Assembly: GCA_025602915.1 (NCBI GenBank)
Contig: JAHLJZ010000093.1
Span: 1 to 64,000, forward strand
DNA from: Paraphysoderma sedebokerense
Lineage: Eukaryota > Blastocladiomycota > Physodermatomycetes > Physodermatales > Physodermataceae
Direction: 5' to 3'
Length of the DNA stretch: 64,000 nucleotides
Below the pieces are notes generated by a model that saw only the letters and a list, made by a program, of their open reading frames with translations, had not been told where the DNA came from and made no database searches. Position 1 is the first letter of the stretch; every line of letters begins with the position of its first letter. The position numbers and the translations under genes were made by a program. Positions 9,591 to 22,426 of this stretch are shown here, in pieces.

Positions 9591-11274
9591 TGCTCAGAAT
9601 TGATTCAGTGTCCGGCTCGATTGTTTGAACGGATAAGATACCACGGAAAAAAGAATTTGACCGCTACGCTCTCTTTAGTTATTAGTTAAAATGGTAACTG
9701 ATAATGATTAATGAAGATGCGAAACGAATGGATGAAAGTAAACACAAACGCTGACCATTGAGTGTTGATGTTCGCACTACCCTAGCAAGCATTAAGCGTT
9801 AACCTACTACCTAGCCCTAGTTGGAAAAATACAATCGCGTTCACCCGTTCATCCGCCACACGAACGTAAAAGGAATTTCACACGAGGGAAAAATCAAATA
9901 CAGAATATGATGACGAAAAGCAATATACTTGTTAAGAATGGAACAGTGAAGCAACCACATCAGACACAGGATCGACATAGAAGCGAAGCGAAGTATTCCT
10001 GAATTCAGATATGAGAGTACTTAAGTCACACACTGATGTATATATAGGAGGGACTGAATATACAGAGCGGCAGCGATTGTGCTATTGGACCATATATTTC
10101 ACAATACTTTCCTATCTACGTCTCCTATTGTGATTAATACGGATTACAATAACATGATATTGTTACATTCCAACTTGGTCCGTATAACGCATTCGTTGAG
10201 CCAAATCGAAAGCCACTGCCCAATGTTATGGTTGGCACATTGCTCTAAATTGTGCTTCTTGGGTATATAATAAGAAAGTGTGATATAAAAGATATGAAAT
10301 GATATGCAATAGATCACATAGATCTTCGGCCTTGCCCCCATTATCCCAAATTTATATCTCGAACTAAAGACAGATGGATTTTGTCACTCGGTTTTTACTT
10401 TCGCGTCTGCACATAAAAACAATACGCATTTCTTCGAACAGCGTAACATCTGACAATTATTATGAAAATAATTAAAATTTTCAATCAATTGATATCTCAC
10501 TGTGTTATTGTAAATTGGTAAGTTCCCTTCAAATTTGTATAGGGTGGAACCATGGAAGGGTGGAAGTAAATTAGAATTTGATTCTCAGCAACACTGGCTC
10601 CTTGTGTCATTAAATAATGGTCAAGCCGAAATTCAATAATGAATAAGTAAGGACATGTACTGTTACTAAAAGAAACCACGTATGATAATGACATCGCCTC
10701 CTCTGGATTTCCGGTTTCCTCGCTTCAAGATAATCTCCAGACAACGATGGAAACCCAATCCACAAGTACAACAGAATTATTAAAGTTTCTTTGCTACAAT
10801 GTAGGTTTGAAGTTGCGGCAGCCCCTACTGATGTTGGAATCACACGACCAGCAGGAGTGGTTTGCGCCGAGACGGACAATTCAGTTTTCAAGATTGATTT
10901 AGCCACATCTTTGGTGATAGTAATGTAGTTTTTGCAACTTTCCAATATAATTAATACAACCAAAGTCAAAGGAAAATCGAATGCAAGCGCACTTTGTTTT
11001 TTCATTCATGATGATTGATTTTAAGTTGCCTTCACGATTCTTCAATAGAGTTCATAAAAAAAGAACTGAAAGTAACAGATTACAGAGCAACGCATAGTTG
11101 ATAAGTAGGTAACGACCAAATGGCTAGGAATGTGATTGTATAATTGTTTACTGTTCAGGCTAGGTATAATCAATCTGTTACATCCAGAGAAACAAACCTA
11201 TAATATTTCAAATGTATAGGCAGGACTCAGGAGTATAGCGTCCAATATTCAATGAATCAATAATGTTGAATTTA
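9591..11274. other. Intergenic region, no supported gene
   Basis: AT-rich with stops in all frames. The longest open stretch (minus strand, 10610-11005, 131 residues) begins with a hydrophobic segment but its second half looks random and has no recognisable family. I see no RNA gene or repeat of note. Confidence 0.4.
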
Positions 11275-12861
11275 TTATTCATCAGTCAAAGTTTGGATGG
11301 ATTCAGTTACAATTAATTCTTTAAATCTGCGTTCTTCTAATGTGCCTTCGTAGTAAAACTTATTTTTTTGCGCTTCTGGGAACATTCTCATTTCATGCAC
11401 CAATCTTAAGTAATTCTTTTTGTCTAACTCAATGATTGACAGCAGGCTGTCAGAGAAAATTACTGCCGTTCCGATCAAATCAACCAATTGCAGCGTCCTT
11501 TCCACCAGACACCATAATCTTCTCACTTGATTTTTCATATTCAGTCCCGGAATTGCACTATGCTCTGCCCCTGTTTTCAGTATTCTGCAGAATTGTCGGT
11601 ACTTTTCTTTCGAAGTTGTGCCAGCACACATGTCGTATGCAGTTTTTGCCATATAAAACCGATGGAGAAAAATTAAAAATGATTGTGATTTTTCTATTTG
11701 GACGCTCCAACCGTACCATCGTACCAATTTGGAGTATGTTCGAACTTTCTGATTTTGACCATTTTGTCGTGGTAGCGAATTGGTAAAATTTTTCCATGAT
11801 GCATCTGAGAAGAGTCGAGCATGGAACTTCCGGAGATATTCAAATTTCGAGAGTAAATCGTCCCGTGTGCAAGAGAGAAGCGATGAAACGATCCGGTCAG
11901 CCGTAGAATATCGACGAGTATTATCTATAGAATAAAAACAGAAAGAAAATGGAAACGGTCAGAAAATACACACGACAGAGCCATCTAGCATGAAACATGT
12001 AACCTACTTGGTATACCCTCCAAAAATTGTGGAGGAATAACATCCGGCAGGGGTTCTACATCACTACCGTGGATCCGTTTCAATGGCAGCGTATGGTTGA
12101 GCAAAGCCCCCCGGCTCAACAACATTAATGATTTCCCAGATTCTCCGGTATCGTTATCTTCAGCTTCACTGCCTGTATTTTCTGCACTCAACTCATTGCT
12201 TTCTTCGATTTCATGCCATGAACCCTCGGTAATACTATTGACCGAATCGTTTTCGTCCTTAATGTCAGATACAGATAGTGGCAATAATTGCGGGAGTGAT
12301 AGTGGACCCTTCCTGCTGGTGGAGTTTGATGCTAGGATCAAAACGAAAAATTTGAGGTTAAGACATAGTTGCATGCCAAGCATAAATGATAGCTGCATTC
12401 TGACCTTGTTCCCTAACCCTGACGTTCTTTATTTGCTTGTGATCAATCTCAAGGCCACGAATGAGCAAACTTTTACGGTCTCTATCATATTCGAAATCTA
12501 GACGCTTTCCTGGTGCGATAATACCACTTACTGATTGGTACAATGATACAAGAACCAGATCGCAATTCTTCTTGGAAAGACGACACCCTAACTGGCGATA
12601 TTTTTTGCGTATCGCCCTCCCAAGGGAATTGAATTTTCGCCTGTGATCTTTGGTAAAAGGTACAATCACCTCTGGAGTATTAGAGACTCTGATCAGGTTT
12701 GGAGGCTGTTGAGGAACCTCTTCAATTTTAGCTGTTCGGATGGGATTTTGAGACTGTGACGCTGGGATGGGAGGTTGAGTCTCTTCCGGATTCTGATGAG
12801 GATTCGGGAGCGGTGATGACCACAAATTGGATGTTGGACTTTGAACAGGAAGTGGGTCCAT
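11275..12861 (-). CDS. Uncharacterised three-exon protein (about 476 residues)
   Basis: Exons 12861-12405, 12331-12008 and 11924-11275 join in phase (1431 bases). Acceptors are CCTAG and TTCTATAG; the second donor is a good GTAGGT and the first, GTCAGA, is weak. The first 60 residues are rich in Pro, Ser and Asn (MDPLPVQSPTSNLW). Then comes a basic block with RRKFNSLGRAIRKKYRQLGC, followed by VSGIIAPGKRLDFEYDRD. An acidic Ser/Glu-rich middle follows (ENDSVNSITEGSWHEIEES). The C-terminal third is helical with aromatic residues (LVRWYGWSVQIEKSQSFLIF, LIGTAVIFSDSLLSIIELD). A membrane-associated C-terminus, loosely like peroxin-11 proteins, crossed my mind but is not supported by a clear motif. 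Confidence 0.65.
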
Positions 12862-14207
12862 ATGTGAAGCACAGGGAATAGTAAAATATAATTAGCGAAA
12901 GATGCAGATATCTAGGTTAGGTACAGATGTTGTATCTTTGTTTGGAAACGTTGCAAACTGGCCCCAACATCACCTGCGGAGCATGGACAATATATTTCAT
13001 AGGGTTGGATCATAATAAACTAGTATCAATATGGATAATATAGTATAGGTTGCACTGACTATCCAACTTGCGAACTTTAGAGTTTCATCTCCGTTGTGCC
13101 AATTTATTCATTATTCTTTCTTCTCGTCTAAACTTCTATCGTCGCGCTTTGCGTAATACGGAAAAGTTCGCTCCAAATGATATCATTTCCCACCTTCGCT
13201 CTATACCGTCAGCGCAAACTGCGGACTTATGCATGCTGCTCCAGTCCTTCTGCTGATTTAGGAGGGCATTGCCCTTTGTACTCTGTTAATTTAAACTTAT
13301 CCCCAACATGTAACTTCAGTATGAGTACTTGCCGGAATGACCTGATTTCACCAGTCGAGTCCACACCATGGACGCTTCATTTCAGTCGGCGCAGTTGGAT
13401 CTCCACTTATTAATCTTCATCAGCGCTTTAAATGCCTCATGCTCATTCCTCGCCCAACAATCAACATTTGGCATCTCAATGCATAGACTCTTGAAGCAGC
13501 TTGAACTTTGAAGGCGCCGAATCTCAGGGGTGATTATCGCGGAATGACTTCCAGAAATCGAAACCAGGGGACCAAAGTCATTAATACACAGGCACTTTTC
13601 CGAAAGTTTATACAGCACGGACTTCAGGATAACTCCATCTCTTGCATTGATGCTAACTGAGAAAAAATAAGCTCGAGCCGCCACCTAACCCGCACCTGCA
13701 AACTTGGGAGTTCACTATGAACCGCCAACCAAATTCTGAAATCAAACCTGAAAAAAATTGCATCTCTAGTCTAAAGTCTATATTATCTCATCAATAAGCA
13801 GCATGCGCCGTTCCAAACCCTCCTCAAAGGTATTCTCGCTGTCTTGAATCAAAAATTTATGTGAAATTTATGGTGAGGCAAGGCTAATATACACAAACAG
13901 AATTCAGATTTCCTTTAAACTGTTCATTCTTCTGAAACACCTTCGACATTTGTTATTTTCTTTATAATTACAGTACTCCCTTTTTTCTTTTCAACCATGT
14001 CTCGTTTCCCACAGTCAACAATTTTGAGTGTACCTATGTTTATACGTACTTCTTTTGAGATATGGGATTGGATTGAAGAACTAACCTATTATAACTTCCG
14101 TCTCCTAACTTTTATCATACTAGACCAACCAAGGCAAAAATTTAAAACTTACAGCAAAAACAATAGAAAGCAGCATTAACAACAATGTTTCAGCTCCTTT
14201 CTCAAGC
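12862..14207. other. Intergenic region with a possible gene relic
   Basis: On the minus strand at 13684-13382 about 100 residues read like protein (GVILKSVLYKLSEKCLCIND, EAFKALMKINKW). About 40 further plausible residues lie in another frame at about 13370-13250 (LHVGDKFKLTEYKGQCPPKS), separated by stops. These could be exons of a small gene or a decayed copy. I cannot name a family. The rest shows nothing. Confidence 0.3.
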
Positions 14208-17200
14208 TTAAGCTGGGGTTGTACCAGTCTCCGAGATATTTGCAGTGCGAAGCGGGGCAACCTTTGTTTTTGGGCAGTGTGTTGGGCTAGTATTGTGGTT
14301 AGAAGTTAAAAACATAAGTGTCATATTCGTATCGTATGATAAATAATTAGTCAAGGACAGAAATCATTTTGACGTTACACATACCAGTGGATACAGTTTT
14401 GTTCAGATGAAAGAGAGCCCTTAGTGGCACTGGCAGAAAATCGGGAAACTTGAGACCCAGTTTCATTACGGAATGCTGAAATTAACTTTGGAGCGGTAAA
14501 AACGACAATGGAAGAAGCATTTGCTAGTAATGTACCGAAAAGAACGATAGTTTGAAAGGATTGTGGTTTGTTCAATTGTGTTGTAGTGGGTACAACAATT
14601 GCAATAATAAACGTCACCGAGTACCTTTATGTTGGAGAGAGAATGGATGAATATTTTGGGTATGACATAACGAAATGAGATGATATACAAACACAGCAAA
14701 CACCATCGCTTTCGTTTCGTTAAAGTCAGAAGGCACTTTCCGCACTAAATTATGATAGATTGTTAACAAAATACTTTTGACTCTGTTGTATCGATTTGCG
14801 ACAAAATAGTCAACAACTGACCTTTAAAGGCAAATACCGCGGCTAACAGAAGCAGCATTCCATTGTAAGCCATCAACACCACCGTCATAGTAGAACCATA
14901 TTTGCACACGGGTGTGGTGATAGTCCCGACGTCCTGAACATATGTACGGTAAACAGAGACACCAGGTTGGTCTACGATAACCCACAGAGCAAGAAGTAGA
15001 GCTTCCACTGCAACAAGAGCAATTAAATAGCGAAACATGACAGTGTCACTTAATGAACGTTCTAATTTCGCAATCCCTTTGTTATTTGAGAAAATGAGAT
15101 AAATTCTGTAAAGTTTTGTAATGAATGAGGCGAAAGTGATTGCAAAACCGACAGTTAATAGTGATGTGTATCCGACGCAGCTTCCTACAGTTGGTGGTCC
15201 AACACCGAGATAAACAGCGATGGAACACATTGCTGCACCAAAAATTGTACATTGACTAAACAAATAGCCTGCTCTCTTGATTGACGCTCGATTTCTGAAA
15301 ACTGTGAATCCCGCCGCGGCAAACAAGATGTACAGCATAAGAGCGCTGTTGATAGTCATAAGACTAATGCCTTGGGGCCCTTCCATCGGGAGGTGTGTAC
15401 ATGAAATATTGGTCTGCACTTCTGGAAGGGGAATGCCGTCGCGGCATGGCTGAGATTGATCCCACTGAAAAGACAGAACCATGGATCCGTTTTGAAAACA
15501 ACTAGATAATTCATGCTTGATATGCTTCGAAGAACACTTGGGCCTATATACAAGAGGTTAATAGGTTATAGCGGACCAGAAAATAGAGTGTCGTCATTTA
15601 CAAGAAAACATGATCAACAATCTGACATGCTCTGTTAATGGCTTCTTCCGCAGTAATGTTTTTGTAAATCATCTCCGCTAGTAGAAGACGAAACGGCTTT
15701 CTTGCTTCAAGTTCAGCGAATTGAGGAAAAGTCGTCATTGGATACTGGGGAGGAACAGCTCTAGTATGGTAGTCTCTTTAGTCACTCTGCCCACTGTTGA
15801 AGTACATGCTGTAGTCAGTCATACCTTTTCAATGCCAGTCTTCCAATAGCATAAGCCTCCGTATTCCTGCCAATGAATGTATAAGAACTTAAGACAAGTT
15901 GTGAAAGCAAAACTGTTGCAGCGTTCGTACCAGGGGCTGACGTCGACGGCACTTTCATATGGTGGAATGGTTCCTTGAGTCATTCCAAGATAGTTTATTG
16001 CTCCAAATGTCGTATCACCCCATAACTTAAGTAGCTTCCAAGCGAGATTTTTCTGCTTTCCTTTCTTGGTCATTATAGCTCCAGATCCACCTGCATGTAT
16101 CAATTTATGTGTTATTCGTTAATATAATGTAGATGTTAAGAAAATAAACCAAAAAAAATTGTCTCACACCTAAAAATGTAAATCGACCAGGAACCAATCC
16201 TAACCCAACATCAGATGCATTATTACGTCTAGTATCATAGTAGTTTCCCGAAAAATCATATCGAATAGGAGCATTTGGAGTGAAAATCATCATCCCTGAA
16301 GACAAACATTAGTATACGTTGTAGATAAGAGTAGTCGCATATGCAGTATAATGAACCTGGTAGATCGCCGAATTTCGCAAAAGCATCCTTGATTTCGAAA
16401 AATTAATGTTAATGGCACGATTTAGTACAAATAGGATGACTTTACTCTATTGAGTGACAGTATTCGTCGACATCGTAAGTGTGAAAATTCCTCACCGTGC
16501 AGCAAATTAGGTCGTTTTTTAGTGGATCAAGCAACCCTGCATTCGTCCAATTTTGAAATTTAGCATCATTTGGAAAGAAGCCTTCTAGGTCAGCTGCCTT
16601 TTCATCAATGAACAGCTTTTGAACAATGTCTTTGACGGCCACCACAGCTTCAGCATTGCGTAGCCCGCACTTTTTTGTTGAAGGATCCAGGAATCCGACG
16701 CCATAATTGCGGAAACTAGTTAAAATTCGTCAGTCTTTAGTAAGTGAATGACCACATAACGGCTCCGTAGAAGGTTCCTTACATGTTCTGAATGAAGTAA
16801 AACTCCTCTTCCCAAGCGGAAGGCAAACGGAAACCTGAACCGGTGGTGTTCAGATGATTTTTGATTCGGATGGCATAGTCTGTAAACACTTCCCATGTCC
16901 AGCCCTTCCAAAATGGTTCGCCCCTGGATGGGTTTAACACATAAATTCCATCAGCCGCACAAATACATTAAATACAACATAGTACTTACCAATTGCCGAG
17001 GGGAGGGGGATAAGTCTATAATTTAGGAGTATTCAGTATACAATTCTAATAAAAACAATCAACAACTTAGCGAAAAGTACCAAATTTAGTTGATCGAAAA
17101 CCGTGCGATTGAAATACAAAATGCGATAATCCGACATCAGTGGCATCGCCGCCCATGCATTATCGATAAAATAGTCATAAAATGCGTATTTGACGATATC

Positions 17201-17946
17201 ATCTGTGATCTGCTGGCCTTTTTCGCGAGACCAATCAAGGAAATACGAGTCCAGAGGTTCTGCAAGTCCTTCGCTGACACGGCCGGGCAGCTGCGTAGTA
17301 CCAAGAACCATGACGTCAGGGCTATTGAAAATAAAGTTTATAGTCAATACTGATAACCTTCCTCAATATATATTACTGAACATAACTGAAAATAAATTTA
17401 CCATGGTGTTGTCTCATTTACGCACACAGCAGCTGTTGCTACGTTACCCCACCCAGCCATTGTCATTTTCACTTGAACTGTTTCCACCCCGTTGATTTTC
17501 GTGTTACTGACGAAATTCTGCAAAGCGAAAAGCACTGGACCGACTTTATAATCGTCATAAGGAATCCACTAAAGAACATCGTAGGAGGTTAAGAAAAAGC
17601 AAAATAGAGTTACATCTTAAAGCCTTTTAAGCACAGGGGAGAAGTCGGAAGTCGCACCAATTCAAGCACAGGAACATTTTCGCCACCGCTACCAACGATG
17701 TACTCGGTCGCCCCTTCTACGAATCCAAATTGGTTGAAATTTTGAAGCACGGCATGAGTTGAGTTTCGACCGTAAGTAACGGGCGAATTTTGCCCATTCA
17801 CCATTGCAAGAAACAATGCTAGGCCGCTCAATATTTGAGCTACTTGGACCACGACAGTCTACATTACGGTTGAAAAGATTGCGCGAGTAGTTAGCTGAAA
17901 TTCAAGCGAAAAATCTTGACTGTCGGAAAAGGCTATAGCTTACCAT
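14208..17946 (-). CDS. Class C (GABA-B-like) GPCR with solute-binding-protein ectodomain
   Basis: A receptor of about 885 residues on about 15 exons: 17946-17944 (ATG alone), 17858-~17658, 17568-17402, 17321-17081, 17015-16990, 16923-16783, 16715-16496, 16387-16357, 16295-16170, 16090-15825, 15744-15602, 15543-14822, 14744-14693, 14624-14385 and 14286-14208. After a signal peptide (ILSGLALFLAMVNGQ) the ectodomain reads like an extracellular solute-binding domain: KMTMAGWGNVATAAVCVNET, PPPLGNWGEPFWKGWTWEVF, AFAKFGDLPGMMIFTPNAP, then VPGRFTFLG. The seven-helix part (from about ISLMTINSALMLYILFAAAG) carries the class C hallmark RKVPSDFNETKAMVFAV between helices 5 and 6, and a last helix ending LISAFRN. 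It should sense a small extracellular ligand and signal through G proteins. All junctions keep phase except the end of exon 2, which is uncertain (GTGCGA chosen). Confidence 0.88.
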
Positions 17947-19310
17947 CCTGAATTTGTTTTAGTTCTTCAAATTATTCAGAGAGAAAAGGGCTGAGATGAG
18001 GGTGTAAGCTGACTTTAGAGCAACGAAGGAGAACCAAGGTGTGAGTTAAGTCTAGGAAACATGGGGCGGTATAAAACTGGAGGGACATACGACTTTGCGA
18101 TATGGTTGAAAGGTGAAAATTTAGGGGGTTCCTGATGCCAGTGAAGGATGGACAATTAGATGCAGTGCAGTTCTTTTTGGTCCTTGTGGGCTCAATTCTC
18201 ATTGTACACCATCAGCTCAAGTCTCTCAATTGCGAAAAGAATATATTATGTAACATTACATATTGAATTGTACATATATCACAGATTCACCTGTCATACA
18301 GGGTACACACTTCCACAAGGCCTAGAAGCTGGAGTCTGGACTGTGGACACCGTGCATCATGCATTAACAAGGAGGCATCTAATAGTGCGAGCTCCAAATT
18401 CAGCGGTCGCAACAGCGCAGAGTGGAGTCACCTATACATATTTTCAGAAACTAAGCGGCGGAATATGTGAATATCGTTATTTTAATGTAACATAAGCACT
18501 TACATACATCGCTCTCTCCTAATCGCTATCACCTAAAACTGATGATATCCGGGACGGAAGAATGCGGTGGTTACGTGGAGTCGCCGACGCGTTCAGTGGG
18601 TGACGCCGAAATTCCGAATCGTATAAAAACTCTGCAAGTCTGTACACAGAGAATACTTGACAAAGTCTAGCCTACTCTAGCCTTAATCGTTGGCAAAACT
18701 ACGAAAGTTTCAAACGTTTTGTTTTGCACAGCAAAGTTTCTTGCAAGAAGACTCTAGCCCCGATGCATGATGCATGTACTTCAGCATCGGAAATTCACTT
18801 CAAGTATCGCAATCTCAGCCCAATGTCAGAATAATGATATCAAGATAGACAAACGGTAGTTTTACAGTAGTCTTGCAACAGATTCAGCACAAGGACAACT
18901 GAGAAGTAGCGATTTCAGTGAAAAAAATGAATTTGCGTCCCCTGGCTTAAAGCAGTCAGAATAACAATGATTTTTTGACAAAATAGTGTGGATTCTGAAA
19001 TATGCAGGTCACTCGACATATATTACACGTCGCTAAGAGTTAGAACTACTGATTCTACTTAATCCGAAATTTACACAATTTTACCAATAAGAAATATACC
19101 ACCAACAATACTGTCAAAATCTTAAATTTACAAGCGGTACTTCCGACAGAAAATCACCGTAAAGTCATTTGAAGGGTAGAATTTGTTGAATTGTCTTTTT
19201 GTGAAGATGATATTTATGTAGATAGAGGCTAGCACTGGAGAGATACAACCACTAAATCGAACAAACACAACATCGTTATTAGAATTGATAATTTAATTAA
19301 CACAGAAGCA
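17947..19310. other. Intergenic region upstream of the GPCR
   Basis: No coding potential that I can support. A TATA-like TATAAAA at about 18621 on the plus strand has no gene after it. Short open stretches at 18160-18495 look random. Confidence 0.4.
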
Positions 19311-19685
19311 CTATGCAAGACGCACATGTAAAACCATCAAAGTTCCTTTCAGAGGTACTCTTTCCGCATACATTACGCTGTATGTTATAGCGAAAACACA
19401 ATAGAGCGATATCGATCCAAACGCACAGACTTTGGAATCCTTTGAACCAATTAGGAATTGTAAATCCTAGACTCAACAAGAAATGTTCAGAGGTAATTAA
19501 CATACGGGTATTTTAAAAAGAACGATCCAAATTAGGGTAGTAAGTACAGCGGCGGCAGTAGCCATTCCCGCCTCTATGGTTGCGTTATTCTGAAAGGCAT
19601 CCACGGCTGAGACAATGTTACCACTCGCAGCGGCCAAACTGATAAGACTGAATCCAGAAAAATAAACTCTAGGGTGTAGAGTCAT
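19311..19685 (-). CDS. Small predicted membrane protein, two exons
   Basis: Exon 1 19685-19506 and exon 2 19466-19311 join in phase 0 through an intron with donor GTATGT and acceptor GTCTAG. The protein has 111 residues. It has hydrophobic segments near the N-terminus (YFSGFSLISLAAA), at 40-58 (GMATAAAVLTTLIWIVLF) and near 75-90 (ISLYCVFAITYSVMY), so three to four short membrane helices. It may be only part of a longer gene. I do not recognise a family. Confidence 0.45.
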
Positions 19686-20539
19686 ATTTAATGTGACTAC
19701 TCGACGCTCCTAAAAAGTGCTCCACAAATCAATGCACAGTGGGACTGGGAAGGAACTGTCTGGCTCTTATCGAGAAGATTTATGTTACGCAAAGGTACCA
19801 CATGAGCTTGCATCTTGGATTTCAGGTTTTTCTGATGTTTTGTCGAAGAATGGCATTATGAAGACACAAATATTTGCCAGTTTAGTTTACTCACCTGTCT
19901 AGGTGGCACAATACGTTTCGGAACGATTCTGTCTGGCGCGGTTCGCCATTTCAGTTCGAGGTGGATTGAACCACGTTGTTGGGCAATTTCTGTCAAACTT
20001 ATTATCCTGAACATGATATTCTCGGAACAGGCTCACTTATTTGACTGCGTAAAAGCCCAGTTGATCGGTCAGCTAGATTAAATTCATAAGGCTAAAGAAC
20101 CTTCAGCTGGGACCGTTCATTACCAGACCTGCTTAGCCTGTATCTGAAAATCGCAAGATTACGCAAGATTAATGTCTCAAAAAAGGGCTCGTTTTTAACC
20201 TGCACTTCATTTTACTCTTCCCTAATTTTGAAATGTATAATGGAAAATAGTCATATCATTGATGAGTTAGAATTGTACAAATAACCAAGGCGTAGATAAC
20301 CTCATCTTGAACTCTACCAATATATTACAGTTGAAACATTACTCTTTTCTGTAGTGCAATGTTACATATCGATTACAATAAATGTTTTTTAGACAATGTC
20401 CGAAATTTGACCTATTTATTCGACTTGTAAATCGCCAGCTTGTTTTCGGCTCACGTTTACAGCCGATAACCGAGGGAGGATGTATGTAAGAGCTGGCGAT
20501 CCTAACCCCTCTGCAAACAAGCGAGACCCATTCTGTCCA
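19686..20539. other. Intergenic region downstream of ATG15
   Basis: Stops in all frames; no repeat or RNA gene seen. It should contain the 3' end of the ATG15 transcript, which reads leftward. Confidence 0.4.
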
Positions 20540-22426
20540 TTAAACAAATTCCCATCCGACACAATCCCTGCAATTCTTCTGCACTGGCTTGCACTTCGCC
20601 ACCCCAGGCCAGGGTTTAATCACATAATTAATGACTTCATGTATCCTGTGGTGTCGAATATCTACCCTCCAATTAAGCACTGGCGGTGCAGTCGGTTCAG
20701 GGACAACCGTAGTGGTGGTAGTGACAGTTTCTGTCGTTGTGATAGGGGCGAGTTGCTGTTGAGGTCGGTCGTTTGGGAATTTCATGTTTAATTGATAGTT
20801 CGAATTTGGTTTAATTTGTATATGAAATTGAGAATTCTCCAGCATGTCATCCATAAGCATTAAATTATTTTGGTTATCACTCGTCTCCGCCGGTGGATAT
20901 TCGTTTATAGTATTAGTTTCGCTTGCGACCGGAGTGGTTGTAATGGGATTATCTTCCCCGGGAGGATTGTCTTCGTCGTCATCGCCATCGCCAGGATCAG
21001 GACTGGACGTCGGATTTGCCGACTCTCGAACATTGTATTGGCATTTATGCCCAAGATGACATTTCGTCTCAATCGCATATCCGGCGAAGTAACAACTGCT
21101 TCTGGGCCCTCGACATGAACCTGCGGTGGAATGGTTACCGTGCGGTAAGTAATATATTGTGAAAAGTGGTAAATTCTAATCTGAATGCATACCCAAAAAT
21201 ACAGGGTCGGCATTATGCCCAAAATGATAAATCGGCAAAACAGACATATCCGGTGGTATCGGTAAACCCAAGCGCTGGGCATACATTAGTTCCCCTGGAG
21301 CTTCGAAAGAAACTGCAGGTAGATTGAACGTCAACCCCAAAAGGGCAGACAATGCACCGCCTAGTGAGTGACCGGTAAACCAAATAGTAGCATGAGGGTA
21401 AAGCTGAGATACAGCTCCGAAGATGTCCTGTAATGTACAAATAAGCCGACGGGATGTAAGAAAGCATGAAATATAGGAAGATAAAAACCTTGCCAGCTCT
21501 GTAGTAGCTTCCTTCGAAGTCAGCATTTTGTTTGATGCAAGTCATGTTGCAAACTCCACCGACTCCAGTGTAGCAATCGCATACTGGTCTCCAAGTCCTA
21601 TCTACTCTAGCACAACAGCAAGAAAACATTCGATTGTCCTGATTTGGAGAATGGTGTTGATGACATTTCCAAAAGGTCAGTGGTTCGACATAACAATTTT
21701 AATGTACCGATCCGGAACCTACGTTAATCTTATCGTTGCCACCTGTGGGACCACCACCAATTCCCATAAAGGCAGCACTAGTTCCCTTTATTGCAACTAC
21801 CAACAAATCATCGTTTTCGCTAGCGAATACATATCCACGAATACCTGAATCGTTCCAACCAAAGGATGTGTTCTGTCGATTGCCAAGAGGTTAGATATAC
21901 TTGGCTTCTACTGGTCATTTTGCAGAGAGGAAGAGAATACCGTATGATAATCCGGGTTCAAATCAATCCAGTCGGACCGTGTGGGTTCAGTGTAGGCATT
22001 GGCCGTCATTCCGGCTAAACTGAGAATGGTTTCTTTATCCTCGGGGTCGGGTAGTATCAATTGTTCATTGTCTACTTGCGTCCATACCCACGAGTCTTGA
22101 TTCTCATGGTTCGTCGGATGAAACTGTGAATACAGATTTGAATTTGAGTTGTAGATTTGAGATTTCGCTGGACGTATCCGGGGGCCATGGTAGTGCGAAA
22201 CTGTGTGAACGAATTGGTCGTAATTAGAGGTGGAATATGGAGAAGGGGACGGAATGTCGAAGCGTTTGAATGATTGTTGCTTGGGAGCTGTATCTCTATG
22301 TAAAATATGTTTTAGACGAAGGGAGGAACGAGATTTTGACAGAGTGGCATCGTAGGGATAAACTGGATGGAGAAGGATGAGGGAGGAGAGGAGAAGAGGA
22401 AGAAGAGCGAGTCTGAGTGTGGGCAT
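20540..22426 (-). CDS. ATG15: Autophagy phospholipase/lipase ATG15
   Basis: Five exons (22426-21941, 21872-21723, 21638-21489, 21427-21193, 21120-20540) give 533 residues. An N-terminal hydrophobic segment ([18 protein letters not shown]) would be the signal anchor. The lipase nucleophile motif is GHSLGGA, near residue 280. Family hallmarks are present: [11 protein letters not shown], the [20 protein letters not shown] block and the C-terminal [14 protein letters not shown] ending in [10 protein letters not shown]. In fungi Atg15 reaches the vacuole and breaks down autophagic body and vesicle membranes. A linker rich in Asp, Pro and Thr ([17 protein letters not shown], then [13 protein letters not shown]) splits the C-terminal part and seems lineage-specific. 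All exon phases agree. Confidence 0.9.

Noticed and set aside
10610-11005. A 131-residue minus-strand protein with a hydrophobic start
   Set aside because: No family resemblance, random-looking second half and no splice partners.
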